Source: Variovorax fucosicus
GTDB lineage: Bacteria > Pseudomonadota > Gammaproteobacteria > Burkholderiales > Burkholderiaceae_C
Length of the DNA: 64,000 bases
Assembly (NCBI RefSeq): GCF_030316825.1
Contig: NZ_JASZYU010000003.1
Span: forward strand, 682,001-746,000
Direction: 5' to 3'
Shown here: positions 28,302 through 36,600 of the stretch, piece by piece
Layout: every line of letters starts with the position of its first letter
Numbering within the stretch: position 1 is the first letter of the stretch
Position numbers and translations under genes: made by a program
The notes under the pieces: generated by a model
The model's database searches: none
What the model was told of the DNA's origin: nothing
Seen by the model: the letters and a program-made list of their open reading frames with translations, nothing else

Positions 28302-28784
28302 ATGCTCGCCGCCCGCGTCGAACTGCTGCAACAGATGCCGATTTTCGGCGCGATCGGGGCCGAGACGCTCGAGTTCCTGCTCGAACCGGCCCCGCTGGTG
28401 CAGGTACCGGCCGGGGGCTTTTTCTGCCGCGAGGGCGATCCGGCGCACGCGATGTTCGTGCTGGAACGCGGCCGGGTCACGGTGTCCAAGGCCTGGCAAG
28501 GCCACGATCTGCTGCTGCGCCGGCTCGGCGAGGGCGACTGCTTCGGCGAGATGGCGCTGCTCGACCTGTTTCCGCGCAGCGCATCGGTGCGCGCCGACGA
28601 GGACTGCAGCGCGATCGAGCTCAGCTCCGCCAATCTCTACCGCCTGTTCGAGCGCGATGCGGCGGAGTTCGCGGTGATCCAGATGAACATCGGACGCGAA
28701 CTGAGCCGACGCCTGCGGGAAACCGACCAACTGCTGTTCCGCGCCCGCATGGGCGAGGCGCTCACCGCGCCGCCACGCGTCTAA
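28302..28784 (+). CDS. Stand-alone cyclic nucleotide-binding domain protein
   Basis: A 160-residue Crp-like effector domain without a DNA-binding helix-turn-helix. The beta-roll includes GGFFCREGDPAHAMFVLERG, and the phosphate-binding cassette is CFGEMALLDLFPRSASVRA, with the Glu and Arg needed to hold the cyclic phosphate. A helix follows (ELSRRLRETDQLLFRARMG) where full regulators would continue into DNA binding. It may be a cAMP/cGMP-sensing partner for another protein. It lies 8 bp after moeA; its stop overlaps convergent rnhA by 4 nt. Confidence 0.82.
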   Translation: MLAARVELLQQMPIFGAIGAETLEFLLEPAPLVQVPAGGFFCREGDPAHAMFVLERGRVTVSKAWQGHDLLLRRLGEGDCFGEMALLDLFPRSASVRADEDCSAIELSSANLYRLFERDAAEFAVIQMNIGRELSRRLRETDQLLFRARMGEALTAPPRV

Positions 28785-29230
28785 AGGCGGCCCAGCGCGC
28801 GCTCGACGCCCTTGTTGGCGAGCATGTCGGCGCGCTCGTTGCCGGGGTCGCCCGAATGGCCCTTGACCCAGCGCCAGTCGATGGTGTGGCCGCCCTCCTG
28901 CACCAGCTTGTCGAGTTGCTTCCAGAGCTCGACGTTCTTCACCGGTTGCTTGGCCGCGGTCATCCAGCCCTTGGCCTTCCAGCCGCGGATCCATTCGGTG
29001 ATGCCCTGGCGCACGTACTGGCTGTCGAGGTAGAGGATCACCTTGCAGGGCCGCTTGAGCGCGGCCAGGCCTTCGATCACCGCCGTCAGCTCCATGCGGT
29101 TGTTGGTGGTGTTGAGTTCGCCGCCGAACAGCTCCTTTTCGGTGGTGCCCGACTTGAGCCATGCGCCCCAGCCACCCGGCCCTGGGTTGCCCTTGCAGGC
29201 GCCATCGGTGTAGATCACGACTTCGTTCAA
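28781..29230 (-). CDS. rnhA: Ribonuclease HI
   Basis: Endonuclease removing the RNA strand of RNA-DNA hybrids. The 149-residue product carries the four catalytic acids: Asp in VIYTDGACKGNPGPGGWG, Glu in NTTNNRMELTAVIEGL, Asp in ILYLDSQYVRQGI and Asp in GNERADMLANKG. The start is TTG 29230 inside the glycosyltransferase stop (TTGA overlap), supported by GAGAGG about 10 nt upstream. In E. coli rnhA also lies near yafS and gloB, as here, which supports orthology. Confidence 0.95.
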   Translation of the reverse strand: MNEVVIYTDGACKGNPGPGGWGAWLKSGTTEKELFGGELNTTNNRMELTAVIEGLAALKRPCKVILYLDSQYVRQGITEWIRGWKAKGWMTAAKQPVKNVELWKQLDKLVQEGGHTIDWRWVKGHSGDPGNERADMLANKGVERALGRL

Positions 29231-30549
29231 ACTATCTTTTCCTCTCGTTGGGTGGCGCTGCACTGCAGCGCCGGACGGATCGCTTCGCCGATCGCCTGTT
29301 CATGGCGGCGCATGATGACAGACCAGTCGAACTCGTTGCGGGCGCGACGCAGGCCGGCGCGCACAAGCTGTTCGCCGAACGCCGGCTCACGCCAGAGGCG
29401 CTCCATCGCCTGCGCCAGCGCGGCGCTGTCGCCCGGCAGTACCAGCAGGCCATTGACGCCGTCGCGGATCACGCTCGGCACGCCGCCGCTGTCGGTTGCG
29501 ATCAGCGGCACGCCGGCGGCATTGGCCTCGCACAACACGCGGCCCATGGTTTCCACGTCGCGCGCCGCTCCGCCGGCATGGCGCGATTCGTAGCTCGCCA
29601 GCACGAACATGTTGCTGGCCCAGAAATAGTCGCGCACCCGCTCGTGCGGCACGCGGCCCGCAAACACGACCGCCTGGCCCAGGCCCAGTGCAGCGGCGCG
29701 CGCTTCGTATGCCCTGCGTCGCGGGCCGTCGCCGACCACGACCAGCTTGAGTCCCGGCACGCTGGCGCGCAGCGCCGCGACCGCATCGAGCAGCACTTCG
29801 ACGCCCTTCTTGGCGACCAGCCGGCAGACCGTCAGCACCACGACGTCGTGTGCCGCCAACCCCAGCTCGGCCCGGGCCTCGACGCCGCGGCGGCGCGTGC
29901 GACCGAAGTGGCGCGCGTCCACACCGCCCGCGACGATTTCGATGCGCTCGGGCAGCACGCCGATGCCACTCAGCAGGTTCGCGGTGTAGCGGCTGTTGGC
30001 GAAGATGCGCGTGTGGCCGACAGCGGCCTGTCGCATCAGGCGTTCGCGCTGGCGGCGGAACAGGTGGTCGACCCAGTCCGGCTGCCAGCCATGCTCGATC
30101 CAGCGACGCATCGCATGCTGAAGCCGCGGCGAAGCGGCCAGTGTGCTCCACAGCGCGAACGGATAGCCCTGCCACGGCCGCAACACGTCGTTGCCGACCG
30201 AGCGGCACAGCACCGGCACCCCGGCATGCTGCTTCAGCAGGCCATAGAAAACGGTGGACGCGTAGACCGCATCGGGCCCGAACTGCCGGATATGGGCAAG
30301 GATGCGTTGCACATTGAACCAGTAGCCCAGGCGCGACAGGATGCGGCGCACGGGGTAGCTGGCCCCTGCATCGAAGTGCGCCGCTTCGGCCGCGAGCACC
30401 GCGTCGGTGACGCGATAGGTGAGCACCTCCACCACGTGGCCGCGCTGCGCCAGATGCGCTGCCAGGTGGCGCGCATGGGTCTGCATGCCGCCAACGGCGG
30501 GCGGAAATTCGGTCAGCACCAGCAGCAGCCGATGACGCGATCCGGTCAC
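29227..30549 (-). CDS. Glycosyltransferase family 4 protein
   Basis: Retaining GT-B glycosyltransferase of 440 residues. The N-terminal acceptor domain starts LLVLTEFPPAVGGMQTHARH. The C-terminal donor domain has the strand LKLVVVGDGPRRRAYE, a loop VVFAGRVPHERVRDYFWAS and the acidic donor motif ETMGRVLCEANAAGVPLIAT. It resembles PimB/PimC-like mannosyl- or GlcNAc-transferases of surface polysaccharide or lipid glycosylation; donor and acceptor are unknown. It sits between the YafS-like methyltransferase and rnhA, which adjoin directly in E. coli, so it looks inserted or acquired in this lineage. Overlaps rnhA by 4 nt. Confidence 0.88.
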   Translation of the reverse strand: MTGSRHRLLLVLTEFPPAVGGMQTHARHLAAHLAQRGHVVEVLTYRVTDAVLAAEAAHFDAGASYPVRRILSRLGYWFNVQRILAHIRQFGPDAVYASTVFYGLLKQHAGVPVLCRSVGNDVLRPWQGYPFALWSTLAASPRLQHAMRRWIEHGWQPDWVDHLFRRQRERLMRQAAVGHTRIFANSRYTANLLSGIGVLPERIEIVAGGVDARHFGRTRRRGVEARAELGLAAHDVVVLTVCRLVAKKGVEVLLDAVAALRASVPGLKLVVVGDGPRRRAYEARAAALGLGQAVVFAGRVPHERVRDYFWASNMFVLASYESRHAGGAARDVETMGRVLCEANAAGVPLIATDSGGVPSVIRDGVNGLLVLPGDSAALAQAMERLWREPAFGEQLVRAGLRRARNEFDWSVIMRRHEQAIGEAIRPALQCSATQREEKIV

Positions 30550-30552
30550 GGT

Positions 30553-31344
30553 TCAGGCCGTTCGGCTGTCGCCCGCCGGCCGGCGGTGCACCTTGCCGGT
30601 CACCGGCATCGGCGCGCTTGCGAGCGATGCGGCGCGGCGCCAGTCGGCGCTCAGCAACCGCAGCCCGCGCACGCGCTTGACCGCCACCAGAAAATAAACG
30701 GCGCCAAAAATCGGCCACCAGCGCTCGCCGGCACGGTCGAGCCAGCGGTAGCGCTCGATCCAGGCTTCACTGCGCACCGCCGGACGGTAGGCGCCGAAGC
30801 GGCCGGATTCGACCTCGAAGCTCAACAGCCGCAGCCAGTCGCGCATGCGGCGGTAGGCGATGAACTCGCCGGCATCGGGCAGGAACAGCTCGCCGAAGCC
30901 CAGGCTGCGCCACAGCCGCGCGCGGCGCTGGCGCAGGCCCCACAGGCTGTGCGGGTTGAAGCCGCAGATCACCACGCGGCCTTCGGGCACCAGCACCCGC
31001 TCGACTTCGCGCAAGGTCGCGTGCGGGTCGTCGCTGAGCTCCAGCGTGTGCGGCAACAGCACCAGATCGAGGCTGTTGGCGAAAAATGGCAAGGCGACGG
31101 AGTCGGCCAGCAGCGCGACGCGCGGCGTGCGCTTGCCCGCTGCTTCGGGGCGCGGCAGTGCCAGCCATCGATGCGGCATGCGGTTGGCGCGCAGCGCATC
31201 AACCGCCGGCAGCCCAAGCTGCAGCGCGTGGTAGCCGAAGATGTCGGCCACCGCCTGGTCGAACTGCCGCTGCTCCCACGCCAGCAGGTAGCGGCCGGGC
31301 GGGGTCTGGAACCAATCCTGCAAACCTATAATTTGACCGCTCAT
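30553..31344 (-). CDS. YafS-like SAM-dependent methyltransferase
   Basis: Class I methyltransferase-like protein of 263 residues related to E. coli YafS. Features are LQDWFQTPPGRYLLAWEQ at the N-terminus, FGYHALQLGLP, a degenerate SAM site, SLDLVLLPHTLELSDDP and the motif GRVVICGFNPHSLWGLRQ. The glycine-rich motif I is poor, so activity is not certain. ATG 31344 shares the tetranucleotide CATG with gloB ATG 31343 on the other strand. The gloB/yafS/rnhA neighbourhood is conserved with gamma-proteobacteria. Confidence 0.82.
   Translation of the reverse strand: MSGQIIGLQDWFQTPPGRYLLAWEQRQFDQAVADIFGYHALQLGLPAVDALRANRMPHRWLALPRPEAAGKRTPRVALLADSVALPFFANSLDLVLLPHTLELSDDPHATLREVERVLVPEGRVVICGFNPHSLWGLRQRRARLWRSLGFGELFLPDAGEFIAYRRMRDWLRLLSFEVESGRFGAYRPAVRSEAWIERYRWLDRAGERWWPIFGAVYFLVAVKRVRGLRLLSADWRRAASLASAPMPVTGKVHRRPAGDSRTA
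31327..31332 (+). promoter_or_regulatory. Perfect -10 hexamer upstream of gloB
   Basis: TATAAT lies 10 nt before gloB ATG 31343. With a normal discriminator the transcript would start near 31339, leaving a leader of about 4 nt. The -35 region is poor (TCTGGA around 31305). The hexamer is inside the start of the divergent methyltransferase gene. Functional assignment is an inference. Confidence 0.5.
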
Positions 31345-32122
31345 GACCCTCGTTCCGCTGCCTGCTTTTGCTGACAACTACATCTGGATGCTGCAGCACG
31401 GGCCCCATGCGATCGTGGTGGACCCGGGCGATGCCAAGCCGGTGTTCGAAGCACTCGAACGCGGCCAGCTGCAACTGGCCGCGATTCTAGTCACGCACCA
31501 CCATGCCGATCACACCGGCGGAGTGGCGGCATTGCATGCGGCCACCGGCGCCAGGGTTTTCGGCCCGGCGCGCGAGCGCATTCCCGAGCCGTTCACGCCG
31601 TTGGCACAGGGCGACCACGCCGAGGCGCTGGGCCTGCGCTTCGAGGTAATCGACATTCCGGGCCACACCGCCGGGCACATCGCTTTCTTTCTGCCGGCCG
31701 AGGGTGCCACGGCACCTCTGCTGTTCTGTGGCGACACCCTGTTCTCGGCGGGTTGCGGCAAGTTGTTCGAAGGCACGCCGGCCCAGATGCTGGCCTCGCT
31801 CGACGCGCTGGCCGCGTTGCCGGGCGACACCCGCGTGTGCTGCGGCCATGAATACACACTTTCGAACCTTCGTTTCGCCCGCGCCGTGGAACCCGGCAAC
31901 CCCGATCTGACTCCCTATACGGCGCAGTGCGAGGCACAGCGCGCGCTCGGCCAGCCCACTTTGCCTTCGAAACTGGCCACCGAGCGCAGGATCAACCCCT
32001 TTCTTCGCAGCCGCGAAGCCTCTGTCCTTCGAGCAGTGCGCGCCCATGCCGAGCTTTCGGCCTCGGCGACCGACACCCAGGTGTTCGCCGCGCTGCGCCA
32101 ATGGAAAAACGACTTCCGATGA
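31343..32122 (+). CDS. gloB: Hydroxyacylglutathione hydrolase (glyoxalase II)
   Basis: Zinc metallo-hydrolase that splits S-lactoylglutathione to lactate and glutathione in methylglyoxal detoxification. The 259-residue protein has the metallo-beta-lactamase motif ILVTHHHADHTGG, the further ligand His in IPGHTAGHIAFFL, Asp in LLFCGDTLFSAGCGKLFEG, and His in VCCGHEYTLSNLRFA. The C-terminal substrate domain ends FAALRQWKNDFR, typical of GloB. It overlaps mltD by 4 nt and starts back to back with the methyltransferase. Confidence 0.96.
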   Translation: MTLVPLPAFADNYIWMLQHGPHAIVVDPGDAKPVFEALERGQLQLAAILVTHHHADHTGGVAALHAATGARVFGPARERIPEPFTPLAQGDHAEALGLRFEVIDIPGHTAGHIAFFLPAEGATAPLLFCGDTLFSAGCGKLFEGTPAQMLASLDALAALPGDTRVCCGHEYTLSNLRFARAVEPGNPDLTPYTAQCEAQRALGQPTLPSKLATERRINPFLRSREASVLRAVRAHAELSASATDTQVFAALRQWKNDFR

Positions 32123-33726
32123 AATTCCTGATTGCCGCCTGCCTTGCGGGCACCTTGCTGCTCGCAGGCTGCGCGACCGGCACCAATCCCAATGCCCCTG
32201 CCCCGGCGGCCTCCACCGGCGGCGCCGCGCCGCTCTACCCGAACGGCCCGCTGACCCCCATCACCTCGGGCCGCGCCACGTCGCAAAGCGTGGTGCAGCT
32301 CGCACCGCCCACCGACATGTGGGACCGCATCCGGCGCGGCTTCAAGATGCCCAACCTCGAGGGCGACCTCGTGCGCGACCGCGAGCAGTGGTACGCCAGC
32401 CGGCCCGACTACATCCAGCGCATGACCGAGCGCTCGAACAAGTACATCTTCCACATCGTGGAGGAGCTCGAGCGCCGCAACATGCCGACCGAGCTGGCAC
32501 TGCTGCCCTACATCGAGAGCGCGTTCAACCCGCAGGCCGTGTCGAGCGCGCGCGCGGCCGGCATGTGGCAGTTCATGCCGGCCACCGGCACCGACTACGA
32601 CCTCAAGCAGAACATCTTCCGCGACGACCGCCGCGACGTGCTGCAGTCGACGCGCGCCGCGCTCGACTACCTGCAGAAGCTCTACAACATGTTCGGCGAC
32701 TGGCAGCTCGCTCTGGCCGCCTACAACTGGGGCGAAGGCAGCGTGAGCCGCGCGATCGCAAAGAACCAGCGCGCCGGCCTGCCCACGACCTACAGCGACC
32801 TCACGATGCCGGCCGAAACACGGCTCTACGTGCCCAAGCTGCAGGCAGTGAAGAACATCGTGGCCAATCCGCAGGCGTTCAACGCCGAACTGCCGGTGAT
32901 CGCCAACCACCCCTACTTCCAGACCGTGACGCTGACGCGCGACCTCGACGTGGCACTGGCCGCCAAGCTGGCCGACGTGCGCATCGAAGATTTTCGCGCG
33001 CTCAATCCGGCCGCGCACAAGCCGGTGATCCTGGCCGCCGGCACGCCGCAGATCCTGCTGCCCTGGGACAACGCCGCCGTTTTCGAGCGCAATTTCGAGG
33101 CCTACAGCCAGGGCCAGTACGCGAGCTGGACAGCCTGGACGGTGCCGAGCACCATGACCGTGGCCGACGCAGCGCAACGCTCGGGCATGAGCGAAGTCGA
33201 CCTGCGCGCCATCAACAACGTGCCGCCGCGCATGCTGATCAAGGCCGGCTCCACGCTGATCGTGCCGCGCTCGGCCAAGGTGCAGGAAGACGTGGCCGCG
33301 CTGGTGGCCGACACCGGGCACCTGAGCTTCCAGCCCGAGATCGTGACGCGCCGCACCACGGTCAAGGCCGGCCGCAACGACAGTGTCGCCAGCATCGCGC
33401 GGCGCTACAGCGTGAGCACTGCCAACGTGGCGGAGTGGAACGACGTGAAGCCCAACCATGCGTTCCCGCGCGGCTTCAGCGTGGTGGTCTACCTGCCGGT
33501 GCGCGCCGCGCATACGGCCAGTGTCGGCACCGGCGAGGCGCCAGCGCGCGGCCGCGTGCAGATCGTCACGGCCCACCGCGGTGGCGGCACGACCAAGCCG
33601 GTCGCCGTTGTCACGAGTGCCGGCGGCAGGAGCAGAGAGGGCAAAGTGTCGAAGACGCCCGCTTCGAGCAAGCAGCAGGTGGTGCGCGAAAAGCGCGGTG
33701 GCACGCCGTCGAAGAAGAAGCGCTGA
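32119..33726 (+). CDS. mltD: Membrane-bound lytic murein transglycosylase D
   Basis: Lipoprotein that cleaves peptidoglycan glycan strands with 1,6-anhydro-MurNAc formation. From ATG 32119 the product has a lipobox (ACLAGTLLLAGCATG, Cys at about 16). A lysozyme-like SLT domain near residues 90-250 has catalytic Glu in LLPYIESAFNPQAVSS, then AGMWQFMPATGTDYDL. Two C-terminal LysM modules follow: WTVPSTMTVADAAQRSGMS and TTVKAGRNDSVASIARRYSV. A basic tail (VREKRGGTPSKKKR) ends it. An upstream in-frame ATG at 32101 would bury the signal peptide. Convergent with the ABC permease 6 bp away. Confidence 0.93.
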   Translation: MKFLIAACLAGTLLLAGCATGTNPNAPAPAASTGGAAPLYPNGPLTPITSGRATSQSVVQLAPPTDMWDRIRRGFKMPNLEGDLVRDREQWYASRPDYIQRMTERSNKYIFHIVEELERRNMPTELALLPYIESAFNPQAVSSARAAGMWQFMPATGTDYDLKQNIFRDDRRDVLQSTRAALDYLQKLYNMFGDWQLALAAYNWGEGSVSRAIAKNQRAGLPTTYSDLTMPAETRLYVPKLQAVKNIVANPQAFNAELPVIANHPYFQTVTLTRDLDVALAAKLADVRIEDFRALNPAAHKPVILAAGTPQILLPWDNAAVFERNFEAYSQGQYASWTAWTVPSTMTVADAAQRSGMSEVDLRAINNVPPRMLIKAGSTLIVPRSAKVQEDVAALVADTGHLSFQPEIVTRRTTVKAGRNDSVASIARRYSVSTANVAEWNDVKPNHAFPRGFSVVVYLPVRAAHTASVGTGEAPARGRVQIVTAHRGGGTTKPVAVVTSAGGRSREGKVSKTPASSKQQVVREKRGGTPSKKKR

Positions 33727-33732
33727 GCTTCT

Positions 33733-34569
33733 TCAGAGCTTCTCGGTTTCGCCGCTGCGCGGCTGCCATTTCATCAGGCGCCGCTCGATCATGCCGACGA
33801 TGTTGTCGAGCACCAGCGCAAAGGCCGTCAGCACCACGATGCCGGCAAAGACGGTGTTGACATCGAAGGTGCCCTCGGCCTGCAGGATGAGATAGCCCAC
33901 CCCGCGCGCCGAGCCGAGGTACTCGCCCACCACCGCGCCGACGAACGCCAGGCCAACGGATGTGTGCAGGCTCGAGAACACCCAGCTGGTCGCGCTCGGC
34001 AGGTACACGGTGCGCAGCAGCTGGCGCTGGTTGGCGCCGAGCATCTTCGCGTTAGCCAGGATCACCGGGCTCACCTCGCGCACGCCCTGGTAGACATTGA
34101 AGAACACGATGAAGAACACCAGCGTGACCGCCAGCGCCACCTTGCTCCAGATGCCAAGGCCGAACCACAGCCCGAAGATCGGCGCCAGGATCACGCGCGG
34201 CATCGAGTTTGCGGCCTTGATGTAGGGGTCCAGGATCAGGCTCGCGGTCGGCGCCAGCGCCAGCCAGAGCCCGCAAGCCAGGCCGAGCACGGTGCCGATG
34301 CCGAAAGCCAGCACGGTTTCGAGCAGGGTGGTGCCCAGGTGCAGGTAGACATCGGCGTTGCCCTTGATGCCTTCGGGAAACAACACATTGGCCGGCACGT
34401 CGAACGGCAGGAACCAGCTCCAGATGCGCCCTGCCACCTGGATCGGCTCGCCGACGAAGAACGCGAACTGCTGGTTGCGCGAGGCCACATGCCAGGCCAC
34501 CAGGATGACGGCCAGCAGCGCGATCTGCCAGAAGCGGGCGTTCTGCTCGTTGGGCTTCAGGGTCATCAC
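33733..34569 (-). CDS. ABC transporter permease (SsuC/TauC family)
   Basis: Inner-membrane subunit (278 residues) of an importer of the nitrate/sulfonate/taurine type. Six or so hydrophobic segments are present, and the EAA-like cytoplasmic loop that contacts the ATPase is visible (ILANAKMLGANQRQLLRTVY). It overlaps the ATPase gene by 4 nt (34566-34569). Genes run receptor, ATPase, permease. Substrate is not evident: no sulfonate mono-oxygenase or other diagnostic enzyme is adjacent. Confidence 0.92.
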   Translation of the reverse strand: MMTLKPNEQNARFWQIALLAVILVAWHVASRNQQFAFFVGEPIQVAGRIWSWFLPFDVPANVLFPEGIKGNADVYLHLGTTLLETVLAFGIGTVLGLACGLWLALAPTASLILDPYIKAANSMPRVILAPIFGLWFGLGIWSKVALAVTLVFFIVFFNVYQGVREVSPVILANAKMLGANQRQLLRTVYLPSATSWVFSSLHTSVGLAFVGAVVGEYLGSARGVGYLILQAEGTFDVNTVFAGIVVLTAFALVLDNIVGMIERRLMKWQPRSGETEKL

Positions 34570-35381
34570 GCAGCCTTCTTCAGTTGCTGCGCGTAGCCCT
34601 TGAGGACTTCGTCGCGCAGCACGTTCCAGATTTGCGTGTGCAGCTCGACGAAGCGCGCATCGGTGCGCACCTCGGCCACATCGCGCGGGCGCGGCAGATC
34701 GATCACAAACTCACCGATCGGATGCGTGGCCGGCCCGGCCGACAGCACCACCACGCGGTCGCTCATGGCAATGGCCTCGTCGAGATCGTGCGTGATGAAC
34801 AGCACGGCCTTCTTTTTCGCGGCCCAGAGGTCGAGCACCTCGTTCTCCATGAGCTGACGGGTCTGCACGTCGAGCGCGCTGAAGGGCTCGTCCATGAGAA
34901 TGATGTCGGGGTCGAGCGCCAGCGTCTGCGCCAGTGCCGCGCGCTTGCGCATGCCGCCCGAGAGCTGGTGCGGATAACGGTCGCCAAAGCCCGAAAGCCC
35001 GACCCGCGCGAGCCACGCCTCGCCTTGCGCCCTTGCATCGGCGTCGGGCACGCCGCGGTACTGCAGGCCGACCATCACGTTGTCGAGGGTGCTGCGCCAG
35101 GGCATCAACGCCTCGGTCTGGAACATGTAGCCCGCACGCGCGTTGATGCCCGCCAGCGGCTGGCCGAACACCTTGACCGTGCCGCTCGACGGCTCCAGCA
35201 GGCCGGCGCCGACGTTCAGCAGTGTGGACTTGCCGCACCCGGTCGGCCCCACTACCGACACGAACTCGCCCTCCCGGATGCGCAACGTGGTGTCGGCGAC
35301 GGCGGTGTAGCGCTGGTTGGGATCGTCCTTGGCCAGGAAGGTGCAGGTGATGTCGAGGAGTTCGAGTGCGTATTCGGACAT
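34566..35381 (-). CDS. ABC transporter ATP-binding protein (SsuB/TauB family)
   Basis: Cytoplasmic ATPase, 271 residues, powering the adjacent permease. Walker A is SVVGPTGCGKSTLLNVGAG, the Q-loop GYMFQTEALMPWR, the signature HQLSGGMRKRAALAQTL, Walker B IILMDEPFSALD and the switch His in VLFITHDLDEAIAMSDR. I chose ATG 35381. A strong terminator-like hairpin separates it from the receptor gene, so receptor and ATPase/permease may be expressed at different levels. Confidence 0.95.
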   Translation of the reverse strand: MSEYALELLDITCTFLAKDDPNQRYTAVADTTLRIREGEFVSVVGPTGCGKSTLLNVGAGLLEPSSGTVKVFGQPLAGINARAGYMFQTEALMPWRSTLDNVMVGLQYRGVPDADARAQGEAWLARVGLSGFGDRYPHQLSGGMRKRAALAQTLALDPDIILMDEPFSALDVQTRQLMENEVLDLWAAKKKAVLFITHDLDEAIAMSDRVVVLSAGPATHPIGEFVIDLPRPRDVAEVRTDARFVELHTQIWNVLRDEVLKGYAQQLKKAA

Positions 35382-35405
35382 GGCGGGATTGTGACAAGGC
35401 CCAAA

Positions 35406-35429
35406 GAAAAAACCCGGCCGAAGCCGGGT
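35406..35429 (-). terminator. Intrinsic terminator between receptor and ATPase genes
   Basis: Read on the minus strand, a 7-bp stem ACCCGGC/GCCGGGT (35429-35412) closes a TTCG tetraloop and runs straight into six T residues (35412-35407). This is a canonical rho-independent terminator with an extra-stable UUCG loop. It lies downstream of the receptor gene and upstream of the ATPase gene, so it should stop or attenuate readthrough inside the operon. Confidence 0.85.
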
Positions 35430-35446
35430 CGCAATCCACTTGAAAT

Positions 35447-36481
35447 TCAGGCTTTGAACCTGTCCTTCGCGCGCTTTGCAAACTCGTTGGTGTACAGCTT
35501 GGCCAGGTCGATCTTGTCGGCCTTGACCGTGGGGTCGAAACTGGCAATGGCGTTCAGCGCGGTCTTGGGGCCTTCGGCGGGCACCAGGCCATCGATCGCG
35601 ATCGACTCGCGCACCTTGTCGAAGGATGCGAGATACAGCGCGCGGTCGCCGAGCAGATAGGTTTCCGGCACGGTCTTGATGATGTCGCCCGGCCCGGCGG
35701 TCTGCAGCCACTTGAGCCCATGGACGATCGCGTTGGCGAGCGCCTGGCAGGTGTTGGGGTTCTTCTGCACGAACTCGGCCGAGGTGTAGAGGCAGGCGGC
35801 CGGCATCATGCCGCCGAACACCTCCTGCGTGCCTTTGAGCGTGCGCGTGTCGCTGATGATCTTCACGTCGCCCTTCTGCTCGAGCATGGTCATCACCGGG
35901 TCGGTGTTGCTGATGGCGTCGATCTGGCCGGCGCGCAGCGCGGTCAGCGCGCCGGCAGCAACGCCCACGCCGATGAAGCTCACGTCGCTGGCCTTGAGCC
36001 CGCCGCGCGACAGCACGAGGTTGGCCACCATGTTGGTCGACGAACCCGGTGCCGACACGCCGATCTTCTTGCCCTTGAGATCGGCAATGGTCTTGTAGTT
36101 GGGCATGTTCTTGGTCGACACGCCCACGGCGATCTGCGGCGCACGGCCCTGCAGCACGAAGCACTGAAAGAACTGGTTCTTGGCCTGCAGGTTGATGGTG
36201 TGCTCGAACGCGCCCGAGCAGACATCGGCCGAGCCACCGACCACGGCCTGCAACGCACGCGAGCCGCCTGCGAAGTCGGAGATCTCGACTTCCAGCCCTT
36301 CGGCCTTGAAGTAGCCGAGCTGTTCGCTGATGGTGAGCGGCAGGTAATAGAACGCGGCCTTGCCGCCGACGGCGATGGAGATCTTGGTCTTCTCGAGCTT
36401 GGGTTGTGCGTGGATGTGCGGAACGGCGATGGCGGCGGCGCCCAGCGCGGCAGCGGAAGTGAAGATGCGGCGGTTGAGCAT
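35447..36481 (-). CDS. ABC transporter substrate-binding protein (SsuA/TauA-like, probable Tat signal)
   Basis: Periplasmic receptor of 344 residues from ATG 36481. The N-terminus MLNRRIFTSAAALGAAAIAV has twin arginines and a moderately hydrophobic core ending PHIHAQ, typical of a Tat signal. The mature part matches the NMT1/SsuA fold (ISIAVGGKAAFYYLPLTISE, then EISDFAGGSRALQAVVGGSA). An ATG 21 nt upstream is possible but would move the RR motif inward. The ligand is not deducible; nitrate, sulfonate, taurine and thiamine-precursor receptors all share this fold. Confidence 0.9.
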   Translation of the reverse strand: MLNRRIFTSAAALGAAAIAVPHIHAQPKLEKTKISIAVGGKAAFYYLPLTISEQLGYFKAEGLEVEISDFAGGSRALQAVVGGSADVCSGAFEHTINLQAKNQFFQCFVLQGRAPQIAVGVSTKNMPNYKTIADLKGKKIGVSAPGSSTNMVANLVLSRGGLKASDVSFIGVGVAAGALTALRAGQIDAISNTDPVMTMLEQKGDVKIISDTRTLKGTQEVFGGMMPAACLYTSAEFVQKNPNTCQALANAIVHGLKWLQTAGPGDIIKTVPETYLLGDRALYLASFDKVRESIAIDGLVPAEGPKTALNAIASFDPTVKADKIDLAKLYTNEFAKRAKDRFKA

Positions 36482-36600
36482 GAAAACGGGCGCGGAGGCC
36501 ATCGATTCTGATGTTGGAAGTTCGGTCGAGCTTAGGGAGCCGCCCCTCCAACTGCATCGGGAACATCCCGTGCGGGTTTTCACGTAAGCATGAAGACCGC

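Noticed and set aside
36482..36600. Possible riboswitch or leader RNA upstream of the ABC receptor gene
   Set aside because: A small CGGGA/TCCCG hairpin is present but I could not match any known riboswitch core; the 119 bp are best left unassigned.
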